Notes under the pieces: model-generated | The model's input: only the letters and a program-made list of their open reading frames with translations | Told to the model about the DNA's origin: nothing | Databases searched by the model: none | In this document: positions 6,089 through 11,893 of the stretch, piece after piece | Position numbering within the stretch: position 1 is the stretch's first letter | How the letters are laid out: each line of letters opens with the position of its first letter | Position numbers and translations under genes: made by a program | Assembly: GCA_030672605.1 (NCBI GenBank) | Contig: DAOVGE010000170.1 | Location: 1 to 11,893 of the forward strand | Direction: 5' to 3' | DNA length: 11,893 nt | Source of the DNA: Methanosarcinales archaeon | Lineage (GTDB): Archaea; Halobacteriota; Methanosarcinia; Methanosarcinales; Methanogasteraceae

Positions 6089-7339
6089 ATGAAAATCACG
6101 ATACCAAAAACCAGTGAAGAGATACTATATCACCTCCGCGACCCCCTATTCCGAAACTCCATCTTAATCATGCTCTCGGCGGTATCGAGTGCCGGATTCG
6201 GCTTCATCTTCTGGATGCTTGCAGCAAAACTCTGTTCGCCGCAAGACGTTGGCATCGCAACCGCCTTGATCTCCTCAATGGCTCTGCTCGTCCTGATATC
6301 CCGGTTCGGGCTGGACGCATCGATCATCCGTTTCTTTCCGAACAACGATAAAAGCAGAATCTTCAGCACGTCTCTTCTTCTAACAACCTCTTTTGCGGTT
6401 CTCTTCGGCGTGATATTCATTGCAGGCGTGAACATCTTCTCGCCGGAACTCAGTCTCCTGAAATCGCCACAGAATGCCACACTCTTCTTAATCTTCCTCG
6501 CAGCAAATTCTGTGGCGGCATTAACCGCGGTCTCGTTCGTTGCAATCCGAAAAGCGGAGTTCCAGTTCCTACAGAGCATTGTTGTGGGTTCAAGAGTTCT
6601 CTTTTTAATCCCGCTCATCTCGCTCGGAGCGATCGGAATATTCGGGGCGGTCGGCGCATCATTCGTGCTTGCGGGGCTACTTGCGCTCGTCCTGCTTGCG
6701 AGATCCGGTGTCAGACCCGGATTTGTGGTCGATCGGAGGTTTCTGGGAACGGCATTCCATTTCTCCACCGGAAACTATCTTGCAGGTCTTTTCATGGTAG
6801 CTCCGAACATGATTCTGCCGATCATGGTCCTGAACACGCTTGGAGCGGAGCCGGCTGCGTACTATTACATTGCGTATGCGATCGCGTCCCTGCTATTCAT
6901 GATTCCTGTCGCGATCGGCACATCACTCTTTGTCGAGGGGAGTCATGGCGAGGCGCTGAAGAGGGGTGTTGTGAAGTCGCTCGTTGCTATCTTCTCGCTG
7001 CTCGTCCCGGCGGCGGCTTTCCTGTATGCCTGCGGCGGCTGGGTGCTCGGGGTGGTTGGTGCAAATTATGCTGCTGGCGGGGTGGATGTGCTGCGGGCGA
7101 TGGTTGTTGCGAGTTTGTTTGTCGGGGTGAATCAGGTTTATTTTACTATCAAGAGGGTGCAGAGGGACATTAAGGGGATTGTGGTTCTGAGCGGGGTGAT
7201 TTTTGGGTTACTGGTGGGCTTTGGGTATCTGTTCATGGGACTGTACGGGGTTGTGGGGCTCGGGTATGCGTGGGTTGTGGGGAGCGGGGTTGGCGCGGCG
7301 GTGGTTGTGGTTGAGGTGTGGAGGGAGGGGTGGGTTTGA
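6089..7339 (+). CDS. Polysaccharide/lipid-linked oligosaccharide flippase (Wzx/MATE-like)
   Basis: A 416-residue integral membrane protein with some 11-13 hydrophobic segments across its length, a size and pattern typical of the polysaccharide biosynthesis/MOP flippase superfamily, which moves lipid-linked glycans across the cytoplasmic membrane for surface polysaccharide or glycoprotein assembly. Family-like features are the opening FRNSILIMLSAVSSAGFGFI, the PQDVGIATALIS loop near residue 50, and the FGLDASIIRFFP stretch near 75. The frame is open from 6050, but GGGGGA at 6078-6083, five bases before the ATG at 6089, marks the start. No glycosyltransferase genes are adjacent, so the glycan is unknown. 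Composition changes sharply within the gene: C-rich before about 7000, strongly G/T-rich after about 7030. The transporter class is firm, the substrate is not. Confidence 0.88.
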   Translation: MKITIPKTSEEILYHLRDPLFRNSILIMLSAVSSAGFGFIFWMLAAKLCSPQDVGIATALISSMALLVLISRFGLDASIIRFFPNNDKSRIFSTSLLLTTSFAVLFGVIFIAGVNIFSPELSLLKSPQNATLFLIFLAANSVAALTAVSFVAIRKAEFQFLQSIVVGSRVLFLIPLISLGAIGIFGAVGASFVLAGLLALVLLARSGVRPGFVVDRRFLGTAFHFSTGNYLAGLFMVAPNMILPIMVLNTLGAEPAAYYYIAYAIASLLFMIPVAIGTSLFVEGSHGEALKRGVVKSLVAIFSLLVPAAAFLYACGGWVLGVVGANYAAGGVDVLRAMVVASLFVGVNQVYFTIKRVQRDIKGIVVLSGVIFGLLVGFGYLFMGLYGVVGLGYAWVVGSGVGAAVVVVEVWREGWV

Positions 7340-7382
7340 TGATGTACCGATCTGATTGTATCGTGTGGGGTGGGTAGTTGCA

Positions 7383-7401
7383 AGGTATGTGTTTAGCTGA
7401 G
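7383..7401. repeat. Dispersed repeat, copy 2 (partial)
   Basis: AGGTATGTGTTTAGCTGAG matches the left end of the copy at 3911-3929 at 17 of 19 bases, both differences being transitions. It lies 44 bases after the flippase stop and is followed by GGCGAAAAAA, a loose echo of the A-rich right part of copy 1. Confidence 0.4.
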
Positions 7402-7494
7402 GCGAAAAAACCATGAAATTTGCTGGTTCTAACGTTTTCTGTGGTCGATAGCAGTGGCCCACCCTCCACGTTGTAGTAATCGTGGGCGCCACTC

Positions 7495-7568
7495 CTTCGT
7501 CTTTGTGTCTCTGCGTCTTTGCGTTCCTCCGATTTAACGCAAAGTCGCAAAGTCGCAGAGACGCGAAG
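7495..7568. repeat. Third imperfect palindrome, CTTTGCGTCT-type repeat
   Basis: Arms 7495-7525 and 7536-7568 are inverted complements over about 27 of 33 aligned positions around a 10-base centre. Within each arm TCTTTGCG-like octamers repeat. From general knowledge, near-identical TTTGCGTC/GACGCAAA palindromes occur between genes in widely separated bacteria and archaea. The flanks carry a short direct repeat, TCTAACGTTTTCTGTG at 7428-7443 and TCTCAACGTTTTCCGTG at 7586-7602. The gene-free stretch 7340-7804 shows nothing else I can name; open frames there are built from the repeat. Confidence 0.75.
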
Positions 7569-7804
7569 AGTGTTGTCAACCCATGTCTCAACGTTTTCCG
7601 TGTTGTTGCACATCCGACTGACCATTACAAAAAAGATTCGAACGTACAAAGATCGAAATATTCCCATTAATTGCGAAATTTGCACAACCGGGGATTAAAA
7701 TCTGAGTGAAGATCGACGGTTGTGTGATATCCCACACCATTCGCATGAACAGTCCCGTCGCAAAGAACTGCCTCATCTTCATGTTTAGATTTGACTGCCC
7801 CCTC

Positions 7805-9082
7805 TCAAACTTCCCTCAACCCCGCACCGATTTGCTGCATATCCCTGACGAACCCCGGGTACGAGACCGCAACTGACTCCGCGGTATCAATCTCAGTATC
7901 GCCAGCCACAATCCCTGCAACGGCAAGCGACATCACGATCCTGTGATCATCCCAGCCATGAAGCGACGCGCCCGTTACCTCGCCGCCACGAATCACGAGT
8001 TCATCCTCAGTCTCGCTGATATTAACGCCCATCTTCGCAAGCTCTACAGTCATCGCATGCAGCCGGTCGGTCTCCTTGTAGCGCACATGCGACGCGTTCA
8101 CAATCCGCATCTCGCCTGATGCGCACGCGCCGAGCACTGCAAGCGTCGGCGTGAGATCGGGCGTCTTGCCGACATTGACTGTCACGCCGTGCAGATCGCT
8201 CTTGGTAATCGTTACCTCGCCCTTTTTCTTGTCCCATTTGATATCCGCACCCATCTCCTCGAGAACCTGGATGATCGCAGCGTCGCCCTGCGCAGACGGA
8301 TACAGATTCCTGATCGTGACGTTGTCACCTGCGAGCGCACCAGCGGCAAGCAGATACGATGATGATGAGAAATCCCCGGGTATTGTGTATTTTTTGAGAT
8401 CAAATCTCTGATTTCCCTCAATTAGGAACTTCAAACCTTCGGAATCATTTTTTTCCTCGATTACGATCCCTGCCTCGTGCAGCACCTCGATTGTAACATC
8501 CACGTACGGTCTTGACTTCAGTTCGCCCTCAATTGCGATTACGGAGTCCTCCTTTGCGAGCGGGCATGCGATCAGGAGCGCAGAGATGAATTGCGAACTG
8601 ATCGAGCCGCTGATCGCCGTTCTTCCACCTGTAAGAGGTCCCGTAACCACGATCGGAGCAGTTCCGTCTCCTCTTGTTGAGAATGCATTCACGCCGAGAT
8701 TGCAGAGCGCATCAAGAAGCGGGGTGTTCGGACGCGTTCTGATCGATGCATCGCCTGTGAGCACACTCGTTCCCGATGCAAGCGATGTTATCGCTGTGAA
8801 GAAGCGAAGCGTCGTTCCCGAGTTCATGACATTGATCACATTAGCAGCCACCTCCGGACGCGGCACGCCCCGTATGCTCAGCCCATCACCCGATCGGGTT
8901 ATCGTAGCGCCGATTCTACTTGCCGCGGATATCGTTGCCTCCGTGTCCGCAGACAGGAGCGGGTATGCGATCATGGACTCATCCGAGAGCGCTGCGATTG
9001 TGATTGCACGGTGCGTGTAACTCTTGGACGGCGGTGCGGCGATCGTGCCGGCGATCGTTGATCTGTCGATTCTGATCTTCAT
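7805..9082 (-). CDS. aroA: 3-phosphoshikimate 1-carboxyvinyltransferase (EPSP synthase)
   Basis: Sixth enzyme of the shikimate pathway: joins phosphoenolpyruvate to shikimate-3-phosphate in the cytosol, towards chorismate and aromatic amino acids. It is 425 residues, normal for the family, with all hallmark sites: K20 and R25 in PPSKSYTHRA, NSGTTLRF at 87-94, R115 in the GDASIRTRP loop, SSQF at 162-165, GDFSSSSY at 236-243, catalytic D309 in PDLTP, E337 and R340 in RYKETDR, and DDHR at 378-381. Start: ATGs also lie at 9106 and 9091, but the first overlaps the TATA box at 9106-9113; with that box about 26 bases upstream, transcription begins near 9083, so the ATG at 9082 gives a leaderless mRNA and the expected N-terminus MKIRIDR. 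No other shikimate genes are in the window. It is divergent from the kinase gene. Confidence 0.96.
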   Translation of the reverse strand: MKIRIDRSTIAGTIAAPPSKSYTHRAITIAALSDESMIAYPLLSADTEATISAASRIGATITRSGDGLSIRGVPRPEVAANVINVMNSGTTLRFFTAITSLASGTSVLTGDASIRTRPNTPLLDALCNLGVNAFSTRGDGTAPIVVTGPLTGGRTAISGSISSQFISALLIACPLAKEDSVIAIEGELKSRPYVDVTIEVLHEAGIVIEEKNDSEGLKFLIEGNQRFDLKKYTIPGDFSSSSYLLAAGALAGDNVTIRNLYPSAQGDAAIIQVLEEMGADIKWDKKKGEVTITKSDLHGVTVNVGKTPDLTPTLAVLGACASGEMRIVNASHVRYKETDRLHAMTVELAKMGVNISETEDELVIRGGEVTGASLHGWDDHRIVMSLAVAGIVAGDTEIDTAESVAVSYPGFVRDMQQIGAGLREV

Positions 9083-9105
9083 GGTCTTCATTCGAACTGC
9101 AAACA

Positions 9106-9113
9106 TTTATAAA
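9106..9113. promoter_or_regulatory. Palindromic TATA box shared by aroA and the histidine kinase gene
   Basis: TTTATAAA is its own reverse complement and sits between the divergent genes. Counting 24-27 bases each way gives starts near 9083 (just before the aroA ATG at 9082) and near 9133-9136 (just before the kinase gene's GGTGAG at 9135). One box can thus serve both genes. Confidence 0.55.
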
Positions 9114-9143
9114 CATTCCATGCGATTTATTTTTGGTGAGTGT

Positions 9144-10484
9144 GTGGGCGTAAGCGATATGATGCGAGGGTTAGATATCGGCATCTGCGTTCTGGATATG
9201 GACATGCGGATACGGTATGCCAATTCATGGTATGAGCAACTCTTCGGCGACGATACCGGCAGATATTACTACGAGATCTGCGAGGCGAAGCCTGCCATAC
9301 ATGACGAGATTGTGAAATCGTTTGAGACGGATCGATCGATGGGTGTTGTTCAGACTGTGTGTGACAGGAATGGCAGGACGTTTGATGCAATGCTTTCAAT
9401 CACACCGCTTCTGGACGCATCAGGCAAGAGGTTTGCCGGAATCGAGATCGTCCATGATGTTCTCATGCATGCGAATGTGCGCAGCAGAATCAAGACCGCA
9501 TTGTCTGAATCGTCCGAATCATTGGAATCCTCTGACTCTCCGACCGCCCCCTCTGGCATATTCGTAATCGACGAAGACGGAAATATTACGGGCATCGACC
9601 AGCCCGGAGCCGAAACAGAGGGAGAGTCCAATCTCCCTGCCGGGATGGATCTGATCGCACCTCCATCCCTTCTCTTCGGGAGATCCGAGGAACGCGGTAC
9701 CGTTGACTCGGGCGAGCTATCAGGGCTGAGCGAGATTGCCGATAATCTGGCACGGTCGAACATCGAACTCGCTGACAGCATCCGATCAAGAGACGAAGTC
9801 CTGAACACTGTGGCACATGAACTCCGGAATCCGATCACAATCATCCACGCGTACTCGGAACTGCTGCACGAGGGAAGACTTGGCGATATCAGCGAGAAGC
9901 AGAAGAGCGCTCTTCTGAAGATACTTAAAAATAGCGATAGAATCACTAATCTGATCACTGATATGCTTGATGTCAGTAAAATCAGGTCAGGAAAGATTGT
10001 TTTGAATTTAGAAGAAGTCAGCGTGAATAAGATGATAAATAAGATCGTGGATGACCTGAGATCGCTCGCAGACGAGAAGAAGATCAACCTGAAGCGCGAT
10101 CTGCATGACCTGCCAGCGATTGTGATCGATCGCAACCTCGTAGGAAGAGTGGTGATCAACCTGCTCGACAATGCGATCAAGTTCACACCAGGTGGGGGCG
10201 ACATCATGGTAACAACGGTGAATACGGGCGATGTTGTCGAGATCGCAGTCTCTGACACCGGCATAGGAATTCCTGCAGGGAAACAGCCGACCATATTTGA
10301 GGAGTTCGAGCAGGCTGAGACTCATCAGGGCACAGGTCTCGGTCTTGCGATTGCAAGGAAGATCGTTGAGATGCACCAGGGATTGATCGAACTGAAAAGC
10401 GTTGAGGGCTCGGGAAGTACATTCACAGTCATACTGCCAGTAGGTGGTGTAGTTGATAATAAAAACGGGAATCAAAAGATTTGA
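9144..10484 (+). CDS. Soluble PAS-domain sensor histidine kinase
   Basis: A 446-residue cytosolic kinase with no membrane helix. Residues about 6-110 form a PAS domain (GLDIGICVLDMDMRIRYANS onward). A Ser-rich linker (about 121-135) leads to SGIFVIDEDGNITGI (137-151), which looks like the first strands of a second, degenerate PAS. The HisKA phospho-acceptor is H225 in VAHELRNPI; the ATPase domain has the N-box N343 in LLDNAIKF, G1 DTGIGIP (371-377) and G2 GTGLGLAI (396-403). The frame is open from 9024, but the TATA box at 9106-9113 puts transcription near 9135, and GGTGAG at 9135-9140 fits the GTG at 9144; ATGs at 9159 and 9162 are alternatives. Its 3' end overlaps the KaiC-like gene by 32 bases. 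The signal sensed and the cognate regulator are unknown. Confidence 0.93.
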   Translation: MGVSDMMRGLDIGICVLDMDMRIRYANSWYEQLFGDDTGRYYYEICEAKPAIHDEIVKSFETDRSMGVVQTVCDRNGRTFDAMLSITPLLDASGKRFAGIEIVHDVLMHANVRSRIKTALSESSESLESSDSPTAPSGIFVIDEDGNITGIDQPGAETEGESNLPAGMDLIAPPSLLFGRSEERGTVDSGELSGLSEIADNLARSNIELADSIRSRDEVLNTVAHELRNPITIIHAYSELLHEGRLGDISEKQKSALLKILKNSDRITNLITDMLDVSKIRSGKIVLNLEEVSVNKMINKIVDDLRSLADEKKINLKRDLHDLPAIVIDRNLVGRVVINLLDNAIKFTPGGGDIMVTTVNTGDVVEIAVSDTGIGIPAGKQPTIFEEFEQAETHQGTGLGLAIARKIVEMHQGLIELKSVEGSGSTFTVILPVGGVVDNKNGNQKI

Positions 10485-11139
10485 TGAGATAGTCCGGGGC
10501 GGGCTCATCCCGAATCGAACGTATGTTGTGAGCGGTCCTCCCGGCAGCGGAAAGACCACGTTCGGGGTGCAGTTTCTGGCAAACGGGGCGAGCGCGGGAA
10601 CAGCCGGGTTGTACGTATCGCTGGTGCGCGGTGCAGAGACGACAATTGCGAACATGAACAATTACAGCATGAACATACAGATGTTGATCAAGCGGAACCG
10701 GTTGTTTTTCATAGATATTCCGTCAGTTGCAGGTTATGGGGACTCCGAGGCGCATATCGACCCGTCTGCAATCTATTCGGAGATTGCGGATTTCGTAAGC
10801 GTTCATTCAATCAAGCGTCTGGTGATCGACCCGATGTCCGCGCTGCGCTTCAGCATCAGGGATCCGGGATCTATGGATAGTGAGGTCGGACGGTTCATAC
10901 AGCACCTCAAGCTGCTGGACTGCACCACAATCCTGCTCTCTGAGATGGTCGATCCGAGCACATACTCAACAGAACAGTACGCATGTGACGGACTCATCTT
11001 TCTTCACAACTTCATGCGCGGCGGCTCGATGGTTCGTGCCATACAGGTCACCAAGATGTGCGGCACCGCACACGATTGCAAGATGCGAAAACTCGATTTC
11101 GGCGGGGAAGGGTTGTTTGTAGCAGGAGAGATCACATAA
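10453..11139 (+). CDS. Single-domain KaiC-like RecA-superfamily ATPase, atypical catalytic site
   Basis: A 228-residue P-loop protein of the KaiC/RadA-like family common in archaeal signalling. Walker A is GPPGSGKTT (28-36); Walker B is RLVIDPMSAL (122-131) with D126; TILLSEM (159-165) and CDGLIFLH (178-185) are usual family stretches. The position that normally carries two catalytic glutamates (YVSLEE-like) reads YVSLVR here, with V58-R59, and the later KMRG-type motif reads KMCG (201-204). It may bind ATP without normal hydrolysis. The start is TTG at 10453, with GGTGGT four bases upstream, inside the end of the kinase gene, implying translational coupling. The next gene follows after one base. 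A role as partner or output of the kinase is inferred from the operon. Confidence 0.9.
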   Translation: MIIKTGIKRFDEIVRGGLIPNRTYVVSGPPGSGKTTFGVQFLANGASAGTAGLYVSLVRGAETTIANMNNYSMNIQMLIKRNRLFFIDIPSVAGYGDSEAHIDPSAIYSEIADFVSVHSIKRLVIDPMSALRFSIRDPGSMDSEVGRFIQHLKLLDCTTILLSEMVDPSTYSTEQYACDGLIFLHNFMRGGSMVRAIQVTKMCGTAHDCKMRKLDFGGEGLFVAGEIT

Positions 11140-11140
11140 C

Positions 11141-11554
11141 ATGCCGGAAACAGGCGAGAATCTGCAGGACGTAATCAAGCGGGTATATGCGCTTGGATAC
11201 GATGTCGGATACCACCACCACTCCGAGATCGGCTGGATTTCTACGGCATACAATGATCTGGTCAGCCATGTCGATGAAACGGCACAGAGGGATCTGCTGC
11301 GTCGATATTACGAGTTGGGGAAGAAGGATGGAAATGAGCGCAGAAAACACGATATCCAGATACGTTCCGAAAAGAAGGTCGAAAGGAGCACTGATTCCAC
11401 TTTATTTGATTATGGCGCTGCATCAGCCAGTACCACATTTCTGCAGCAGCCACAGGTGCTTGCCATGCCGGGATGCATCATGCAGACCACATTGTTTGAT
11501 CAACCCCTGGTTCTCAGGGGTTTCATAATGTTGGAATATCTGGGGGACGGCTGA
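11141..11554 (+). CDS. Protein of unknown function in the kinase/KaiC-like operon
   Basis: A 137-residue soluble protein whose function I do not recognise. Residues 1-70 are compact and probably helical: DVIKRVYALGYDVGYHHHSE, then a GWISTAYNDLV stretch and a second YYELGKKDGNERR. The pair of Y..G-x-x-x-G segments (GYDVGY and YELGKKDG) looks like two related helices. From about 75 the chain becomes polar and irregular (RSEKKVERSTDSTLFDYGAAS), with two similar TLFD motifs. There is no signal peptide or membrane helix. GGAGAG near 11126-11131 serves the ATG, which starts one base after the KaiC-like stop, so the two are surely co-translated. It could be an adaptor for the ATPase or the kinase; this is inference from position only. 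Confidence 0.75.
   Translation: MPETGENLQDVIKRVYALGYDVGYHHHSEIGWISTAYNDLVSHVDETAQRDLLRRYYELGKKDGNERRKHDIQIRSEKKVERSTDSTLFDYGAASASTTFLQQPQVLAMPGCIMQTTLFDQPLVLRGFIMLEYLGDG
11502..11522 (+). terminator. Strong hairpin within the last codons of the operon
   Basis: AACCCCTG and CAGGGGTT form a perfect 8-base-pair stem with a 5-base loop, followed by TTC. It lies 32 bases before the stop of the last gene. There is no long T tract, so termination is uncertain; it could instead stabilise the mRNA end. Confidence 0.3.
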
Positions 11555-11555
11555 T

Positions 11556-11577
11556 TTCATCCGGATAACCGGAAGAA
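11556..11577 (+). terminator. Small hairpin after the operon's last stop
   Basis: TTC-A-TCCGG pairs with CCGGA-A-GAA around an ATAA loop (8 pairs with one mismatch), just after the TGA at 11552-11554. There is no T tract. With the hairpin at 11502 it may mark the transcript end. Confidence 0.25.
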
Positions 11578-11579
11578 TC

Positions 11580-11612
11580 GGTACTTAGGGCTTGCAGAAA
11601 AATAAAGTAGCA
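11580..11612. repeat. Dispersed repeat, copy 3
   Basis: GAAAAATAAAGTAGCA at 11597-11612 is identical to 3938-3953. The preceding GGTACTTAGGGCTTGC aligns loosely with GGTAC...CTAAGTGCTCAC of copy 1. CGGTACATTTAAGG at the very end of the window may be the start of another copy. Confidence 0.45.
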
Positions 11613-11658
11613 TTTTTGGCAGGTAGACCCTATGGTGATGAAAAGATGTGCATATCCC

Positions 11659-11829
11659 GCACTGAATCGATCCCATTTTTGTTTCACTTTAGCACTGGCG
11701 CGAAAGCATCTCTTTACTTATATTGAACCGACTGCTACTGGTTTTTTTAAATCGTGGAACAATTCGACTGATGGGTGTGGTTTATAATCGGGCTAATGAA
11801 ACTACTGCACTAAATTGATCCCGTTTTTG
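11659..11829. repeat. Pair of diverged direct repeats in the right gene-free stretch
   Basis: The 23-base segments 11659-11681 and 11807-11829 share 20 bases (core GATCCC then TTTTTG), all three differences being transitions. Similarity continues weakly for some 35 more bases. Copies are 148 bases apart. Between them lie a T7 run (11742-11748) and TTTATAAT (11781-11788). No gene is seen in 11555-11893. Confidence 0.5.
11781..11788 (+). promoter_or_regulatory. Candidate TATA box for a gene beyond the right edge
   Basis: TTTATAAT with a possible start near 11810, close to the second direct repeat copy. The only nearby ATG (11871) meets a stop after six codons, so any gene served would begin beyond the window. 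Weak evidence. Confidence 0.25.
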
Positions 11830-11893
11830 CAACGTTTCAGTATTGGATGCAAATATCTTAGTAACCGCGCATGAATAACCGGTACATTTAAGG

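Noticed and set aside
6130..6768. 212-codon frame on the minus strand inside the flippase gene
   Set aside because: Antisense to a clear membrane protein; no domain, composition explained by the complementary codons.
7208..7685. Overlapping minus-strand frames of 127 and 150 codons after the flippase
   Set aside because: They run through the palindromic repeat and the antisense of the flippase end; the Pro/His/Thr-rich translation is a by-product of G/T-rich DNA.
7588..7782. 64-codon minus-strand frame downstream of aroA
   Set aside because: No ribosome site, domain or supportive composition seen; it lies in repeat-bearing gene-free DNA.
9350..10294. Long open frame (314 codons) on the minus strand opposite the histidine kinase gene
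   Set aside because: It lies fully antisense to a kinase with intact motifs; the product is Ser/Arg/Ile-rich low-complexity sequence typical of the reverse of a GAT/GAG-rich gene.

Overview
The window comes from a euryarchaeon, most likely a methanogen or a methane- or alkane-oxidising relative (Methanomicrobia-like). The supports are an archaeal-type bifunctional inositol/fructose bisphosphatase, an archaeal-style AroA, a cobalamin-pathway CbiG domain, KaiC-like and DUF835-like proteins, and archaeal promoter architecture (TATA boxes about 26 bases before leaderless starts, GGTG-type ribosome sites elsewhere). The exact lineage cannot be fixed from the sequence alone. UGA is used as a normal stop by several genes here.

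Layout, left to right. (1) 1-2323, minus strand: an A+T-rich gene for an HD domain + STAND-type NTPase + TPR protein. Its TPR region is interrupted by an in-frame UGA at 221-223 and then stays open to the window edge. (2) 2615-3874, minus: an IMPase/FBPase gene and a stand-alone CbiG C-terminal domain gene, each with its own TATA box and a predicted leaderless start. (3) 3875-4255: a gene-free stretch with two different imperfect palindromic repeats. (4) A divergent pair: a response regulator with an N-terminal helix-turn-helix (minus, ends 4256) and a three-helix membrane protein with a DUF835/KaiC-like cytosolic domain (plus, 4925-5935). (5) 5936-7339: a polysaccharide flippase gene, preceded by what looks like a remnant of a second flippase copy. 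(6) 7340-7804: gene-free, with a third palindromic repeat. (7) aroA (minus) and a histidine kinase gene (plus) diverge from one palindromic TATA box; the kinase gene overlaps a KaiC-like ATPase gene, which is followed at once by a 137-residue protein of unknown function. (8) 11555-11893: gene-free, with diverged direct repeats and possible promoters.

How the genes fit together. Housekeeping metabolism (aroA, IMPase/FBPase, CbiG_C) is interleaved with two signalling clusters: response regulator with membrane DUF835-like protein, and PAS histidine kinase with KaiC-like ATPase and the unknown protein. The KaiC-like protein lacks the paired catalytic glutamates usual in the family, so it may be a switch or partner for the kinase rather than a clock-type ATPase. 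The HD-NTPase-TPR gene resembles the domain logic of prokaryotic conflict or defence STAND proteins and is probably acquired; the in-frame stop suggests it is decaying or truncated. The most interesting items are that gene with its stop, the kinase/KaiC-like/unknown operon, the flippase remnant, and the three palindromic repeat families.
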